Origin: Zanthoxylum bungeanum
Taxonomy: Eukaryota; Streptophyta; Magnoliopsida; Sapindales; Rutaceae
Assembly: GCA_019454045.1 (NCBI GenBank)
Contig: SKCR01032785.1
Span: 62,001-126,000, forward strand
DNA length: 64,000 bases
Direction: 5' to 3'
Positions 12,660-24,560 of this stretch are shown one piece after another (positions within the stretch are counted from its first letter, which is position 1; every line of letters starts with the position of its first letter). Under the pieces are notes generated by a model. It saw only the letters and a list, made by a program, of their open reading frames with translations, was not told where the DNA came from and did no database searches. Position numbers and translations under genes: made by a program.

Positions 12660-13884
12660 TGTAGGCACATCATTTTGCATGTAAGTACCGATGATGAGTC
12701 TCTTACATAGGCACTACTCTTTAGGTTGCGAAAGTCGCGGGAAACGAATGTCGGAAGGGTAAATTCAGAATAAGTATGTCATCAGATTCAATTCACATGT
12801 TCACTGCTTTCGTTCGTGCTGCATTCGTGAACACGTTTGAACGTCAAGCAGATTGCGGGCGTTCGTGTAGCGTTCGAATCGGCATTCGAACGATGTCGTT
12901 ACTTCTGGTTTTGTTGCTGGCCTCACGCCCAAACCCAATTAGCCCACCAAAACCCACCCAAAAATAACAAAACACATATTTAACACATGGTGAAATTAAA
13001 ACAAATCAAATAAATCCATTCCTAATTTGAACAAATCACCTCCCTAATTTAATTAGATGCTTTCCTTGTGAGATACTAATTAGAAATATTCCCCCATAAT
13101 TGCATGATTCCCTTTCCTATTCACACAAGAGGAACCCTAGTCTTTGCCTATAAAAGAAACACAAATCCAACCCTTGCTTCTCCTAGCTCCACACGCCCAA
13201 AAGCAAGAATAGCAAGCAAAATAATTATCTCCCCCTCCTTCCGCTAGCAACCAAAAAACATCACCTCTAAACACTCCTTCCTTGCACGCATACAGCGCTC
13301 TAAAACAGCCCCTGCGGTGACCAAAATCTGTCCCTGATACTGCACTGCAGTGACCGAAAAACCACCCCCCCAAACAACAGCCCAAACACCAAAAACAGTA
13401 GCAAAAAACAGTCCATTAATATAGCAAAATAGTGACCAAAAAATTGCACTTTAAAACCCTTAAATTACCGTAAGAAATAGCAGTAAAATAGCAGCAAAAT
13501 AGAGGAAACGACAGCTCAAAATAGCGAAGCAGCGAACGAGAGCAGCAGACCAGTGAACCGGAGGAGTTACGGAGCATCAACCCTTCCGACGGCCGTGTAA
13601 CGCACTTTCGAGAGACGACCTAAGAGGTTAGACCTGAGGGCACCCTTCTTATTTATTCTCATCTTTTTTTCCGAATAGACGGTATTGCGGTTTGCACTCG
13701 GGATACAATGCCATGTACCACTTGAGAGATTCACACATTTCGTTTCATCTAACCTTGTATTCGAGCATGATTGGGTTGCTAGTATGTTATTTATCTTTTA
13801 AGCATGATTTAGTCGTTAGTATGCTATTACTTTCTGCATGTTACTCATTTATGCATGATGATATAGTACGCATGGGCTAACTAG

Positions 13885-14300
13885 GGTGGATTAAAGGTCC
13901 TTCATTCGAGGGAAATGCCTAAAGGTTACCTTTTCCACGATGTTTTGCCGCGCCAGACGGAATATGTTTCATTGAATGTGAAATATGTTTAATCGAGCAT
14001 ACGAGGTCCTATATTATTGTTGTCTTTATTTTATATGCATTGTAATATAATACGCATGGGCTAACTAGGGTGGATTAAAGGTCCTCTATTCAAGGGAAAT
14101 GCCTGAAGGCTACCTTTACCATGATGTTTTACCACGCCTTTTTTATGTCATTTACCCTTTTACATATCATTGCTTTATTTACGCATGCATTGCATTCTCG
14201 TGCGCATGGGCTAACTACAGTGGATTAAAGGTCCTCTATTCGAGGGAAATGCCTAAAGGCTACATTTTCCATGATGTTTTGCCGTGCCGGACGAGGTGCA
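13885..14300 (+). repeat. Three-copy LTR repeat with AAAGGTCCT and GGGAAATGCC
   Basis: Three copies of a block that reads ACTAGGGTGGATTAAAGGTC, then a CGAGGGAAATGCCTAAAGG stretch, then ATGATGTTTTGCCGCG, at about 13890, 14070 and 14217. Spacing is 150-180 bases. The same block occurs four times in inverse orientation in LTR C (31498-32060). Confidence 0.8.
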
Positions 14301-14404
14301 CCCGATTGAATGTGAAATGTGTTCCATCGGGCACACGAGGTCCTACATTGTGTATTTGTTCATCCACATATGTGTTTGTGTCATTTCAGATGCCATTTTG
14401 GCAA

Positions 14405-14830
14405 TCTCGTTCGAACGTATTTTCTAATGCTACACGAACGTATGCATTCTGTCTCATTCCGTTCGAACGCATTTACGAACGCTACAAAAACGTATGTATT
14501 CCATCTTATTCCGTTCGAACACGTTTACGAACGCTACACGAACGTATGCATTCTGTCTTATTTCTATTCAAACTCGCCTCAGAACGCTACTCGAACACTT
14601 GTATTTTGTTTACCATTCGAACGCGTTTACGAACGCTACTCGAACGCGCATGCATTTTATTGTATTATGCATCAGGTCTCATCCTATTCAAACACATTAT
14701 CAAACACTATACGAACGCGGACATTCTGTTTATTGTTCGAACACGTTATCAAACGCTACTCGAACGCTTGCATTCGGTTTACCATTCGAACACGTTTACG
14801 AATGCTACACGAACTCGCACACACTGGACA
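14405..14830 (+). repeat. About eight tandem 50-bp units built on TTCGAACG
   Basis: Units begin near 14409, 14460, 14512, 14565, 14613, 14682, 14733 and 14783. Each reads roughly TTCGAACRCGTTTACGAACG, then CTACWCGAACG and a T-rich tail. The word CGAACG and its complement recur several times per unit, so each unit can fold on itself. The array leaves all three plus frames open (ORFs of 143-256 residues rich in Arg, Thr and Leu), but these are repeat translations and not genes. A related array lies inverted in LTR C (31040-31390), and a single inverted unit sits at 12800-12890. Confidence 0.85.
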
Positions 14831-15329
14831 GATTCCTTTATCATTTTTCATGCATGTTTGTTCCCCTAGTCATTTCCTTCCCCATCATATGTTTAGTTAT
14901 CTCTCTTCAATATGTATGCACTTAATTGCCTCTCTTTAATATGCATGCTTGTACAATTATTGTTTATTGTGTCTCTATGGTTATCAATATAATGTGTTCA
15001 TGAAATTATATGCTTGCCGTTATTCCAATTTATTTTTTATGCAAGAACTTAGAAGTAGATTATCCTTGGAAATATATCTTGCTTAGGCTTGGTTAGATTA
15101 TTGCACAAATCCTTTCATTACAAGTGGCATAAGTAAGAGACCATTACGAACCCAACGGTTTGAGGTCTTCCCTTGCGAGGGGTGAGTGCGGCCTTAAATC
15201 ATTTTCCCGGTTCACACCGGGTGGCGACTCAATGTTATTTCTCCGGTTTAATTCCCCCGTGGGCTACTCCGTACTCCCAACTTGGCTGCGAGCCTAGAAC
15301 AGCGTCGCCAATTTCTTTGTCCTACAGTC

Positions 15330-15347
15330 TGGCGACTCTACTAGGGA
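15330..15347 (+). promoter_or_regulatory. Primer binding site of Tat element B (tRNA-Arg type)
   Basis: TGGCGACTCTACTAGGGA, three bases after the LTR end at 15326. Known Ogre/Tat elements use a TGGCGACTC tRNA-Arg PBS. It starts minus-strand DNA synthesis. Confidence 0.85.
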
Positions 15348-16591
15348 TAGAGAATTGGCCCCGAAATAATGTCTTGTAGTGATTATGATTTGTGTTTTAG
15401 TTAACTGTGTCTATTGTGGGTTGAAGGGGTTTAATAAAAGGCATTGTTAAGGCTAGGTGATGGTTTGGTGTCTTCCTTCCTTCACTACCTTTCTATAAGG
15501 AAAAGCCGCGAAGGCACCTAGATAATCATCTATCGTACCCTAATGTGATGGACTAATATGGAGGACTCGTTGTTTATTCATGCACCAAGCGATAAGAGCC
15601 TAAGAGGCTTGGGTTTTTAAGAGAGTTCGCTCTGCCCTCCCTCTGGGGAATCTACAATGGGAAATCCATTTGACAGTCAATCACGCACCATAACTCGTTG
15701 GCATGTACCTTAGTGTATAAAAAAGGTGCGCTCACTTGGTCGCTCGAACCCTTGAGTGGGGAGACCTAGTTGTGGGAAATCCTTCGCCAGCGAGAGTCTT
15801 TGTCTACACTCCCGCCAGCCCACACGTAGACCGGAGTTGTGCGACCTATATCAATTATTTCTTTGTGCTGATGGACCATCCTCATTTGGATGTAGTTGGA
15901 CTTCTTGTCAGAAATGCGAACTTGTTGGGCCATTTAAACTGGGACGAGTTCGTATCCTATGACAATTGGGCCAAAAGCTTCTGAAATGTTGATGGGCCAC
16001 TCTGTAGAAATTATTGCTTTATGTTTGAATTGTTTCTTTATGTTTTTGCTTAGGACCATCATCATTTGGACTCAGTTAGACTTCTTGTCAGAAACGCGAA
16101 CTTGTTGGGCCATTTAAACTGGGACGAGTTCGTATCCTATGACAATTGGGCTAAAAGTTTCTAAAATGCTAATGGGCCACTCTGTAGAAATTGTTTCTTT
16201 ATGTTTGTACTTATGACCATCATCATTTGGATTCAGTTAGACTTCTTGTCAGAAATACGAACTTGTTGGGCCATTTAAACTAGAATGAGTTTGTATCTTA
16301 TGACAATTGGGCTAAAAGTTTCTAAAATGCCGATGGCCATCCTGTGTTTGGGCCCCTTATCATTTGAAGTGTTTTAACCATGTTATCGCAAAGGTGTAAC
16401 CTGTTGGGCCTTTTCAACTGGGACAAGCTTGCACCCTGCAATAATGTGATTGAAACTTTAAAATGACAAGAGGCCGAATTATATATTCCATGCATTGCAC
16501 GCATACATACTGACTAAGAATTTTAAAAGATGCTATAGATTCTCGTTGGGTTAGGAAAGAGGGAAGACTTATCAAAAGGCCAGTAGAAAAC
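15348..16591 (+). repeat. Leader of Tat element B with a 3-4 copy tandem block
   Basis: Untranslated leader before gag. Three tandem copies of an approximately 150-180 bp block (about 15875-16010, 16060-16190, 16215-16340) share GACTTCTTGTCAGAAA, GAACTTGTTGGGCCA and TATGACAATTGGGC. A more diverged fourth copy follows at 16350-16450 (GGGCCCCTTATCATTTGAAG). The same two block types occur once each in the leader of element A, so they predate the split of the two copies. No gene was recognised. Confidence 0.75.
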
Positions 16592-18135
16592 ATGAGTGAA
16601 TCAGAGAACGAGGTATCCCGTATGGATCAGTTGGAAACCAATCTCACCAAGATTACTGAACAGTTGCAAGCCTTGACTACCGCTATGGCCAATATGGCTG
16701 TGCCCCGTGCTGGGGGAAACTCTGAGAACGAGAGGTGTGAAGACCCACCGACTAGATTAAATGATGATATCTCGGGTTTTGATGATGATATGGATGAATA
16801 TGCTACGGGGAAAATGGAAGGGTCTCAAACTAAACTGCAGAAACTCCGAGATTAGGTAGAGTCGGTTACCCGTAAGATGAGGGGCAAGCACGAAGACCTG
16901 TTGGATTATGAGGCAATGACGTTTGAGGAACAGTTGCCTACTCAGTTTAAAATGCCAGATATAGCCAAGTTCAATGGGAACGGGGACCTAATGGTCCATC
17001 TCCGGCAGTATGTTTCAGTTATGAGTTCAGTGGGCCTATCCAAACGTCAGGTTCAGAAAATGTTTGGGATGTCACTCGATGGGGCACCCGTGGTATGGTA
17101 TCACAGCTTGGAGAGGAAGATCAAGGAGGATTGGAGGGAATTGGCAGAGGCCTTCTTGAGACAGTATGTTACAGATCTGGAGATCGACTTGTCACTCCGG
17201 GACTTAGAAAATACCAAGCAGAAGCCAGAAGAAAGCTTCAAGGAATATGTAGACCGTTGGAGGAGCCAGCTTTTGAAAATGCAGACTCGGCCCTCAGAGA
17301 AGGACCAGATAAATATGATTATCAAGGGTACTAAACCCTCGATTTATAGAAAGCTGAGGAGAATGACCTCCATGATTACTGATTTTCGACAGTTGATGGA
17401 GATTGTCATGGATATTGAAGAAGAAGAAGCTGAGAACAGAAAGTTCTATAGCCTGAATAGGAGGCCCATTGGGGGACCATCAGGTACCAAGCCTGTTGCT
17501 GCTGAGATTGCTGCTATCCGGAACCAGTGTTTCTCCAACCTGGGTAGACCCTTGTCTAAGGTATTGGAGAAATTAAAGAGACAGAGACTTCTGAAACACC
17601 TAGAGACCAAACCACTTCCACACCCACCACCACCTCATCTTAACCTGAACCAATATTGCCATTTCCATCAACAGAAGGGCCATGACACTGACAATTGTGC
17701 CCGCCTCCGCCATGAAATCAAGGACCTTATAGACTCCCAAAAAATACCCGACCCTGAAAAAGAACAGCCTAACACACATAAAAACCCCCTGCCGAATTAC
17801 CACTATGTCCCACCACCAACCTATATGATAAACTCTGGCCTATCTGAAAGCCTTGTCCTCAAATCCTTTGACCACCAAGCCTTCTGCCTGGGAATTTGGG
17901 ATAGCAACAACGAGGATGAAACATAACAGGGGAAGAATTTCTGGGAAGATTTCTCCAGTAGTGATGAAGATGTGGTAAGAGGAATGACACGCAGCGGGCA
18001 TTTCTACAATGACACGACTGAGAAGAGTAAAGAAGTGTTGACAGAAGAGAGAGAAGTGGCAGAAAATGGGGACAATACCGAAGGGGATATAGTGCTACGC
18101 CAGTTGAAGAAGACACGGGCACAGGTCAGCATCTG
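16592..18135 (+). pseudogene. Tat/Ogre-like gag (element B), two in-frame stops
   Basis: Capsid and nucleocapsid precursor of a Tat/Ogre-like retrotransposon. One reading frame runs from the ATG at 16592 to about 18135, broken only by TAG at 16853-16855 (where element A has a Gln codon) and TAA at 17924-17926. Order: N-terminal coiled-coil segment (QLETNLTKITEQLQ), Retrotrans_gag-like core (FNGNGDLMVHLRQY, VVWYHSL, FLRQYVTDLE, PEESFKEYVDRWR), a CHFHQQKGHDTDNC motif at about 17656-17697, typical of Tat and Athila instead of a standard CCHC knuckle, then ILRQLKKTRAQVSIW, a conserved linker before the protease. Few point defects mean moderate age. A one-base loss after SIW (about 18136) ends the frame. 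Confidence 0.9.
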
Positions 18136-19255
18136 GAATTGTTGTGTTCATCACAGGAGCACAGACGTGCTATGGTTGAAGCCTTGAGCAAGATAATAGT
18201 ACCAGAGGGTGCTAATCCTGCAATGTTTGTAGGGTCAGTATATGAGGAAACCTTGCAGGCAACAACCTTTTCTGAGGAAGAACTCCCGTAGAGGGAAGAA
18301 ATCACAACAAGCCACTATTTATCAGGGCTGAAGTGAGGGGCAAGAAGACATCTTGTGTAATGATAGATGATGGCTCATCTATCAATGTTTGCCCATTGAA
18401 GATTTTGGCAAGGTTGGAATGAAGGCAATGGATCTGGATCCTTCCAATATGACTATCAAAGCTTATGATGATATCAAGCGAGGAGTTGAGGGTACCTTTG
18501 CCGCAGTAGTCAAGGTTGGCCCGATTGAGGATGAGGTTGAGTTCACAGTACTGGATATCCCGGCCACTTTTGCTTTGTTATTGGGAAGGCCGTGGTTCCA
18601 CAAGCTTGGGGGTGTGCTCTCCACTCTGCATCAGGTTATTAAGCTTCCATACGGGGGAGAGATTGTCACCATCCGAGCTGAGGTAGACAGTGATGTGGCC
18701 GCTTTGGAAATACAACCTTTCACAAGGTTCTAAGTGTCGGAAACTTTTGAGGAGTGGGTGGATCCTAAGGTGGCTAGGATCTTGGAGAAGATGAAGTTTG
18801 AGCCGGGTAGAGGTTCAACATTGCCGAACTTTAAAGGGCAGATTACCCGGAGAGGGTTGGGATACATGTCTGATGAGGATAAGCCGAAAGCCAAGAAGAA
18901 AGGGTTGAAGCTGATGGAATGCTTTGTGAATGCAACGGGATATCATGGAGAACTTGAACCGGTAGAAGTCAATGAGATTGTGGTGCCCGGGTTTGAGATC
19001 TTTCAGGAGATGATAAGTGAAAAGTCACTGGCATCAGAAATTGCGAAGAAGGAAGAAGAGAAATGGGAAGAAGAGTTGGAGAACCTGATCCTCGAGGAAA
19101 AGGATGAAGACCCAGCTGTGGGAGATGAAGCATCTGTAGAGGATGAAGATGTTTATCTCTCTGATTTATTTGAATGTATTCATGCATCTGCTGGCAATAA
19201 AGACAATCATTTTGCTTACTCGTCTGAGTCTCTCCTTTCAATTTGCACAACTTGA
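18136..19255 (+). pseudogene. Tat/Ogre-like aspartic protease and linker (element B), frameshifted
   Basis: Retroviral-type protease that would process Gag-Pol. Reading in three frames in turn: ELLCSSQEHRRAMVEALSK from 18136, then the active-site segment IDDGSSINVCPLK (about 18360-18400), then FTVLDIPATFALLLGRPWFH (about 18540-18605). Tat proteases often carry DNG or DDG where other families have DTG or DSG, so DDG may be functional. At least three frameshifts lie between 18136 and 18410, and a single TAA at 18731-18733 separates the protease tail from a linker with a glycine-rich FEPGRG segment that recalls the G-patch-like stretch of Tat polyproteins. The acidic segment at about 19040-19160 (EEEKWEEELEN) leads to the RT. 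Confidence 0.82.
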
Positions 19256-19503
19256 GTATATTTGATATCAACTCCACAAAAACAAATGCATTTAACCTTG
19301 GTACACCTGAGAGCCCCAGGGAAATTGTAATTGCAAGTGAGATTACCTCTGAGGAGCGGGAAAAATTAGAAGAAATATTAGCCAAATATGCCAAGTGTTT
19401 GCTTGGTCCTATGAGGACATGCCTGGAGTAGACAGAAGCATCGCCCAGCATACAATACCAACTTATCCAAATATGAAGCCAGTGAAACAGAAACTTCGAC
19501 GGA
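19256..19503 (+). pseudogene. Start of Tat/Ogre-like reverse transcriptase (element B), truncated
   Basis: N-terminal end of RT: ITSEEREKLEEILAKYAK, a frameshift at about 19395, then VFAWSYEDMPGVD and NMKPVKQKLRR. FAWSYEDMPG directly before the PVKQK motif is the classic start of Tat-lineage RT. Everything after LRR at 19503 is missing, and LTR sequence of copia copy 1 begins. RT active site, RNase H and integrase of element B are not in this window. Confidence 0.85.
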
Positions 19504-21349
19504 ATACTTACATCGAGCGATTGAGCGAATACTTACATCGAGCGATTGAGCGATGCGTCGAAGAACAAAAACTTCAAGCTCCCTCAAAGGTGTGTCACGG
19601 CAGTGGACTGTTTTTGGTCCTCCAAGAATTCGGCAATGGTCATCCCAATGTGCTCCAAGCACCATGCTTCGGTGGATGATTCCAAGCTTACGTGTGCGGT
19701 TTCCCTATCACCTTCGCAAGACTCAAATGTGTGCTAGCACCTTGGAATTTTGCCACAAAATTCACTAATTTGTTCCTTATAGCTATCGGCTTTTGATGAA
19801 CAAAAGAGAGAAAGAAAGCCCATTGGGCATCAACTCACATCACTCATGAATAGTGACTGGTGTCAATCACTCAAAGTGAAAGACATCTATCACTTGATTG
19901 ACGAATGATGTGACGCTAGATGTGACTTGCGGGTCCCACTTCGATTCTAAATGCGAATGGTTCCGCAAACACTCCCGAGCTCGGATTCGCTAATTTTGAA
20001 TTAACAAATTTTCCGTTATGACGTAATTAAATCAAATTTAATTAAATAATCATGCCTACCATAATTACTATTCACATCGCTAACGAATTAATTCTAAATT
20101 AATTCGTTCACCCGAATTAAAATCTAATTTCAATTCCTCGTCGAAATCCAATTTCGTTTAATATATCGAATATATTAATTTATCTATTAATTCCAAATTA
20201 ATCGTTCTCTCTCTTAAATAATATTTTATCCCAGATAAAATATCTCCGTAATTAATCCCATATTAATTTTCTCTCTCAACTAATTAATCCCAGATTAATA
20301 AAGTGTGAGTCATACGTCATCGGTGAATCTTCGGGAAACGAACCATGAGATCCCCGGATATGTTGGCAGTAAATTCGGTCGTCGGACTATCCGAACACGT
20401 AAGTACCTCGTACTACGTTTGTACCGATTTACAAGACAAGGTTGGCTTCTAGCAAAGCGCCATGACTACCCAATTCCCCAGAAACATGCTTACAGGAATA
20501 AGCGATCTATATCAGGCGTAGTATACGTAGTATTGCGTATCTCGATCCAGTATCGGATGTCACATGCTAGGCCTAGGGCTGGAATTGTGTCTGCCCCGTA
20601 CGAAGCACATATCGGATCTCTGGTAACTAGTCTCTATAATTGGATAAACATAACCTATTCATTTTATCCCGATAGCTGCAACATATAAGAGAACCAGTCT
20701 CGTATCCTACGTGACCATCATCTCCACTATGACTGGAGTGATACATCCGTCTCGACATCACACCCAACACACTACGATTCTCAATATACCCAGCAGAGGC
20801 GTATACAGAACCTGTTAAAGCCCTGGACGACCTAAAACCAAAGTATATTGATTGTCGCAAGTATTAGCGGGGCAAGTCTCAGGTTAAGACCAAATACACC
20901 TACCCTGATTTCGGACTTCCATAGACATATAGTCATACTACCAATGGAATTCTGAGGGGTCTATCCAGAGCGAAGCTGTTTTCCGTACCATCGGTAAAAC
21001 ACAACCTCCTACTACACTTGCATGAGTATCCTATACCCAAATATATGAGAACTATGTCGTTATGCCCTCATAACGCGTACAAGTGTAATACTAGTCTTTT
21101 ACACATTATCGATGTCTGATCTCGATAATACTCTGACTAGGGATATTTAATGATTAAACCTTCACGGATTGATACTGTCTCATATCATCTCAATCCAGGT
21201 ACTAATCATAAGGACCTCCTATCATTTATACATCTTGGTGATCTAATCACAAATGATAAGAGAGAAATTTCCTTTATCACATAGTTAATTTGTACAACAA
21301 CACCATGATCTGTACAAATAGTGACGCTATGGGTCATAACTGTCCAACA
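19504..21349 (-). repeat. Copia copy 1, 3' LTR (left), truncated
   Basis: Aligns with 27300-29263 from AATACTTACATCGAGCG onward and ends CCAACA at 21344-21349. It lacks the TGTTGG start and about 140 bases corresponding to 27605-27740. A 25-base unit starting GAATACTTACATCGAGCG is tandemly doubled at its left edge (about 19501-19550). Short ORFs here recur in the other LTR copies and are not genes. Confidence 0.88.
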
Positions 21350-21811
21350 ATCTTCCACTTGGCCTATAGCCAGTCACTCAAGTGTCCTACACCCGAACTA
21401 TGTACGGTTTGCTCAAATTACTGAGAAAAGACTTTCGTCAGCGGATTTTCATGATTATCATCTGATGCGATTTATTCGATCATCACATCGCCACGATGTA
21501 TGATCCGAACGAATCAAATGAATATCGAAGTATATATCTGGATCGTTGATGAGACCATTAATTCTTTCGCCTATGTTGTAGCCTAGCTCAGCTGCTAACA
21601 GAACTATTCTAATCCAATTAGATTATTATCGACCCAAATGGCTTCTATTGCTGCCTCAGCTGCAGCAATAACCGCTTTAGTTGTTCATCGGTAACAGTAT
21701 CTTTCTTGGAGATTTCCAGCTCACTGTTCCGTTATTCAAACTGTATAGTACCATTTTGTTACTACTTATAGTCGTTTATATCGGTTAGGAAACTTGCAAC
21801 AGTGATCCTAG

Positions 21812-22003
21812 TCACTTCAAGTTCTCATTCTCCATAGTATAAGACAGCATCCTTAGATCTCTAAGATACTCAAGGATGTTCTTAATATCAATCCAGTGAC
21901 TATCACTTGGATTGGCCTGATTGTGGCTCCATATGCTCAAAGCGTATGAGACACCAGGTCGCGTACATTTTTCAATGTACGAGTTCTCGAAGAGTGTTAA
22001 CAA
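21812..22003 (-). pseudogene. Copia RNase H fragment (copy 1)
   Basis: Minus-strand reading includes CTRPGVSYALSIWSHNQANP and SHWIDIKNILEYLRDLRM, matching the copia motif TRPDVSYAL..SRYQ..P..HW.A.K.ILKYLR that lies at the RT/RNase H boundary. The key Asp in RPD is Gly here. Copy 2 has lost this segment. Confidence 0.8.
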
Positions 22004-22239
22004 CTTTAAATCTATCCCAGTAGATCTTTATTCCTAGAATAAAGGTTTTTTCTCCCAAGAATTCTACGGAGAATTTTCTCGAAAGCCAAGCTTTCGCCGA
22101 TTATTTTATGGGAATATCATTTCCAAGAAATGACATGTCATCATTATTTAGGACATCACTGTCAGTACGCTCCCACTAACCTTCTTATATACACAAGAAT
22201 CATTTTCGTTTTTGAATTAAATCATATACCATTATGATT

Positions 22240-22330
22240 ATATCAAAACGATAATTCCAAGAACGCTATGCTTGCTTCAATCCATCCATGGATTGAATAA
22301 CCTGCAAACCTTGTTAGCTAGTTTTGGTAT
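22240..22330 (-). pseudogene. Copia reverse transcriptase fragment (copy 1)
   Basis: Minus-strand reading gives SMDGLKQA, a stop, then RSWNYRFD, corresponding to the conserved copia SIYGLKQASRSWNIRFD motif. It has at least one in-frame stop. The better preserved equivalent is at 56793-57252. Confidence 0.75.
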
Positions 22331-23231
22331 GACAAAACCGTCAGGATGTTGTAAACATCCTCCTAAAGGTTTCCATTAAGGAAAGCGGTTTTGGAATTTA
22401 GCTGCCATATTTCATAAATGAAACATGCAGCATTAGCAAGCATTATCCAAATGGAGTTGACATGGCAATATGTAAAAGATTTCATCGTAATCGACACAAT
22501 ATTGATAACGATACCTTTTCGCTACAAGCTTAGCTTAGTACGTTGGTATGTTGCCATCCATGAATGTCTTCCTTGAAGACTTATATAGTACCAATAGGCA
22601 CAATGCCTTCCGGTACATCAACTAGTATCCAAACATAGTTGGTATACATGGAATCCATTTGGGACAATCATGGCACTTTGCCATAATAGGGAGTCGATAC
22701 CTAGTATCACTTCCTCATACGTAGTCAGTTCATGTTCCTCAGTAAGATTAACATCTTTATGAGGTGAGATCAGAAACCCATACCCCAGGTTATTTTATGA
22801 CTCTCTCCGACTTACGTGGTTCTTGTGTATTCGAAGATTATTGGTATAGTTTGATCCTTGATGAACTATTTGTGTTCCATTAAGGACTCGGTGCCTGGAA
22901 CAGTATTACTCCGATTTTCATCGAGTTTTACTTTCCTCCCACTTACCACTGCATATAGGTATTCCTTTTAGGAAAAAACCGCATGGAGAGCATCAATTAC
23001 ATTGTTTTCTTGTGAGTTGTATAAGTACTATACTTGGTTTCCTTAGGATAACCAACAAATTAGGCACTTATCCGATTTGGGTTCTAGTTTGGTATCATCC
23101 AAACATATGCCTAGCATACCCAAATCTTCAGGAATGAGAAAACCCAGTTCTTTCCTGTTCATATCTAATATGAAATATGTCAAATAGATTTTCATGGAAC
23201 CTTATTCTAAATATGTTTTGCACTGATTAAT

Positions 23232-23350
23232 GCGTAACCGTTGAAGGAAATGGTAGCTCAGAGCGACTCATGATTAACCTTATCATGTCCAACAGAATTC
23301 GATTACTCATTTTGGATACACCATCAAATTGATGTGTTCCGGGAGGAGTC
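23232..23350 (-). pseudogene. Copia integrase fragment (copy 1)
   Basis: Minus-strand reading gives TPPGTHQFDGVSKMSNRILL and DMIRLIMSRSELP, corresponding to the copia integrase core motif TPPGTPQLNGVSERRNRTLL. In the family Asn then Gly-Val-Ser-Glu lies at the third catalytic position; here Glu is Lys, so the catalytic Glu is lost. Copy 2 keeps Glu at the matching place (57982-58100). Confidence 0.8.
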
Positions 23351-24192
23351 CTCATTGAAAGAATACTATACTCTTTCAAGTATTTGAGAAACTTATTGCT
23401 TAAGTATTTTCATCATGGTCTAACTGTGATGGTTTAATACTTTAGCCGATCTGTTTGTCTATTTCATGTCGAAACTCTAAAAGTTTCCGATTTGTGTTTC
23501 AAAAGAGACACATAACCATAACGCGATGCCACATCCGTAAAGGTCACGAAACATTCATATCCACCTCTAGCCTAGCTAGATATGGGCTCACTTGCTTCAC
23601 TATGAACTAGGACTAACAGATCGTTGGCATTTACATTTTTACCAAGTAAAGGTGTTTTAGGCACTTTGCCCAATAAACTAGATTCGTAGACTTTATTTGA
23701 ATAGAATCAAATTTGTCCTAGTATCCACTCTTCAAAAGTGTGGATATACGAGTCTTGTTTAATTGTGTCCCAGACAACAATGCCACAATTAAGTTTCAAT
23801 TGATAAAATCAGTTTGAGCTATTTGTTTGTCATGTTATATGTTTGAGATTTATTTATATTCAAAATATAAATACTGTTATTCACATCTAATGTGTTTATC
23901 TCAATATCATCTTTATATAATGAAACACTTTAGTGTTCTAGAATATAAAGGTATACCCGCAACGGGTTAAACCCTGATATAGAGATAATGTATCTAGTCA
24001 AACTAGTTACATTTTAACAGTTTCCTAATTTAAGTACACACCCGAAGGGTAGTTCCTAAACTTAGGTATCTACGGTGAAAACAGCGACTTTCGTCCCGTT
24101 TTCAATTCGCAGATTAATCTTAATCTGAAGTCAGTATCCTGCTCATAGCAGATTCTGCACATCAGTACATATTTATGTACCACACTAAGTAT

Positions 24193-24560
24193 CTAAAATC
24201 TAATTTTAATATTAGTAGTGAACATATTTATGACAAACATATCTGAAGTCAGAGCCTTGCTCGTCTTCAATTCCTTCATGTCTGCCTTGTCCAAACGGCA
24301 GTCACGCTTCCGCGATCCCGTTTGCCACAATTTAGGCAGACATTTTGGGATATGTCCTTTATCTTCCCAGAAGATTATAATGATTTTGCCTTTGCCCTTT
24401 TCCACACCGATAAGCCTTTGGCCAAGCCTTGGCCTTCTAGAATGTCAAAGTAAGACGCGTCTTGCGCTTCTTGCCTTATTGCAAATTTTGGTTCTAACTC
24501 CTTGAGTATAGCCATTAACTCTCCAAGAGTATACTATTGCAATTTATACTTTTAAGATCT
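24193..24560 (-). pseudogene. Copia gag C-terminal fragment with decayed zinc knuckle (copy 1)
   Basis: Minus-strand reading includes LGELMAILKELEPKF (gag end, about 24485-24530) and GSRKRDCRLDKADMKELKT (about 24270-24330), which recalls the family's GHWKRNC...L..LK knuckle. The His and one Cys of the CCHC motif are gone (CLPKLWQTGSRKRDC). In copy 2 a deletion of about 76 bases removes the knuckle altogether. Confidence 0.7.

Larger units (their letters stand above)
12660..15326 (+). mobile_element. Tat/Ogre-like 5' LTR 'B' (2667 bp)
   Basis: Ends are a matching TGTAGG at 12660 and CCTACA at 15321-15326, followed after three bases by a PBS, so both boundaries are firm. A TATA box (TATAAAA) is at 13149-13155. 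The U3/R part holds the family blocks at 12687 and 13575-13640. The middle holds two repeat arrays listed separately. The partner 3' LTR was not found and was probably lost in the deletion ending at 19503. Confidence 0.88.

Noticed and set aside
14405..14830. CRISPR-like spacing of repeats
   Set aside because: Units are diverged tandem repeats without unique spacers, in a plant LTR.
14099..14939. ORFs of 256, 206 and 143 residues on the plus strand in three overlapping frames
   Set aside because: They translate the 50-bp TTCGAACG array; all three frames are open together and the peptide repeats with the DNA units.
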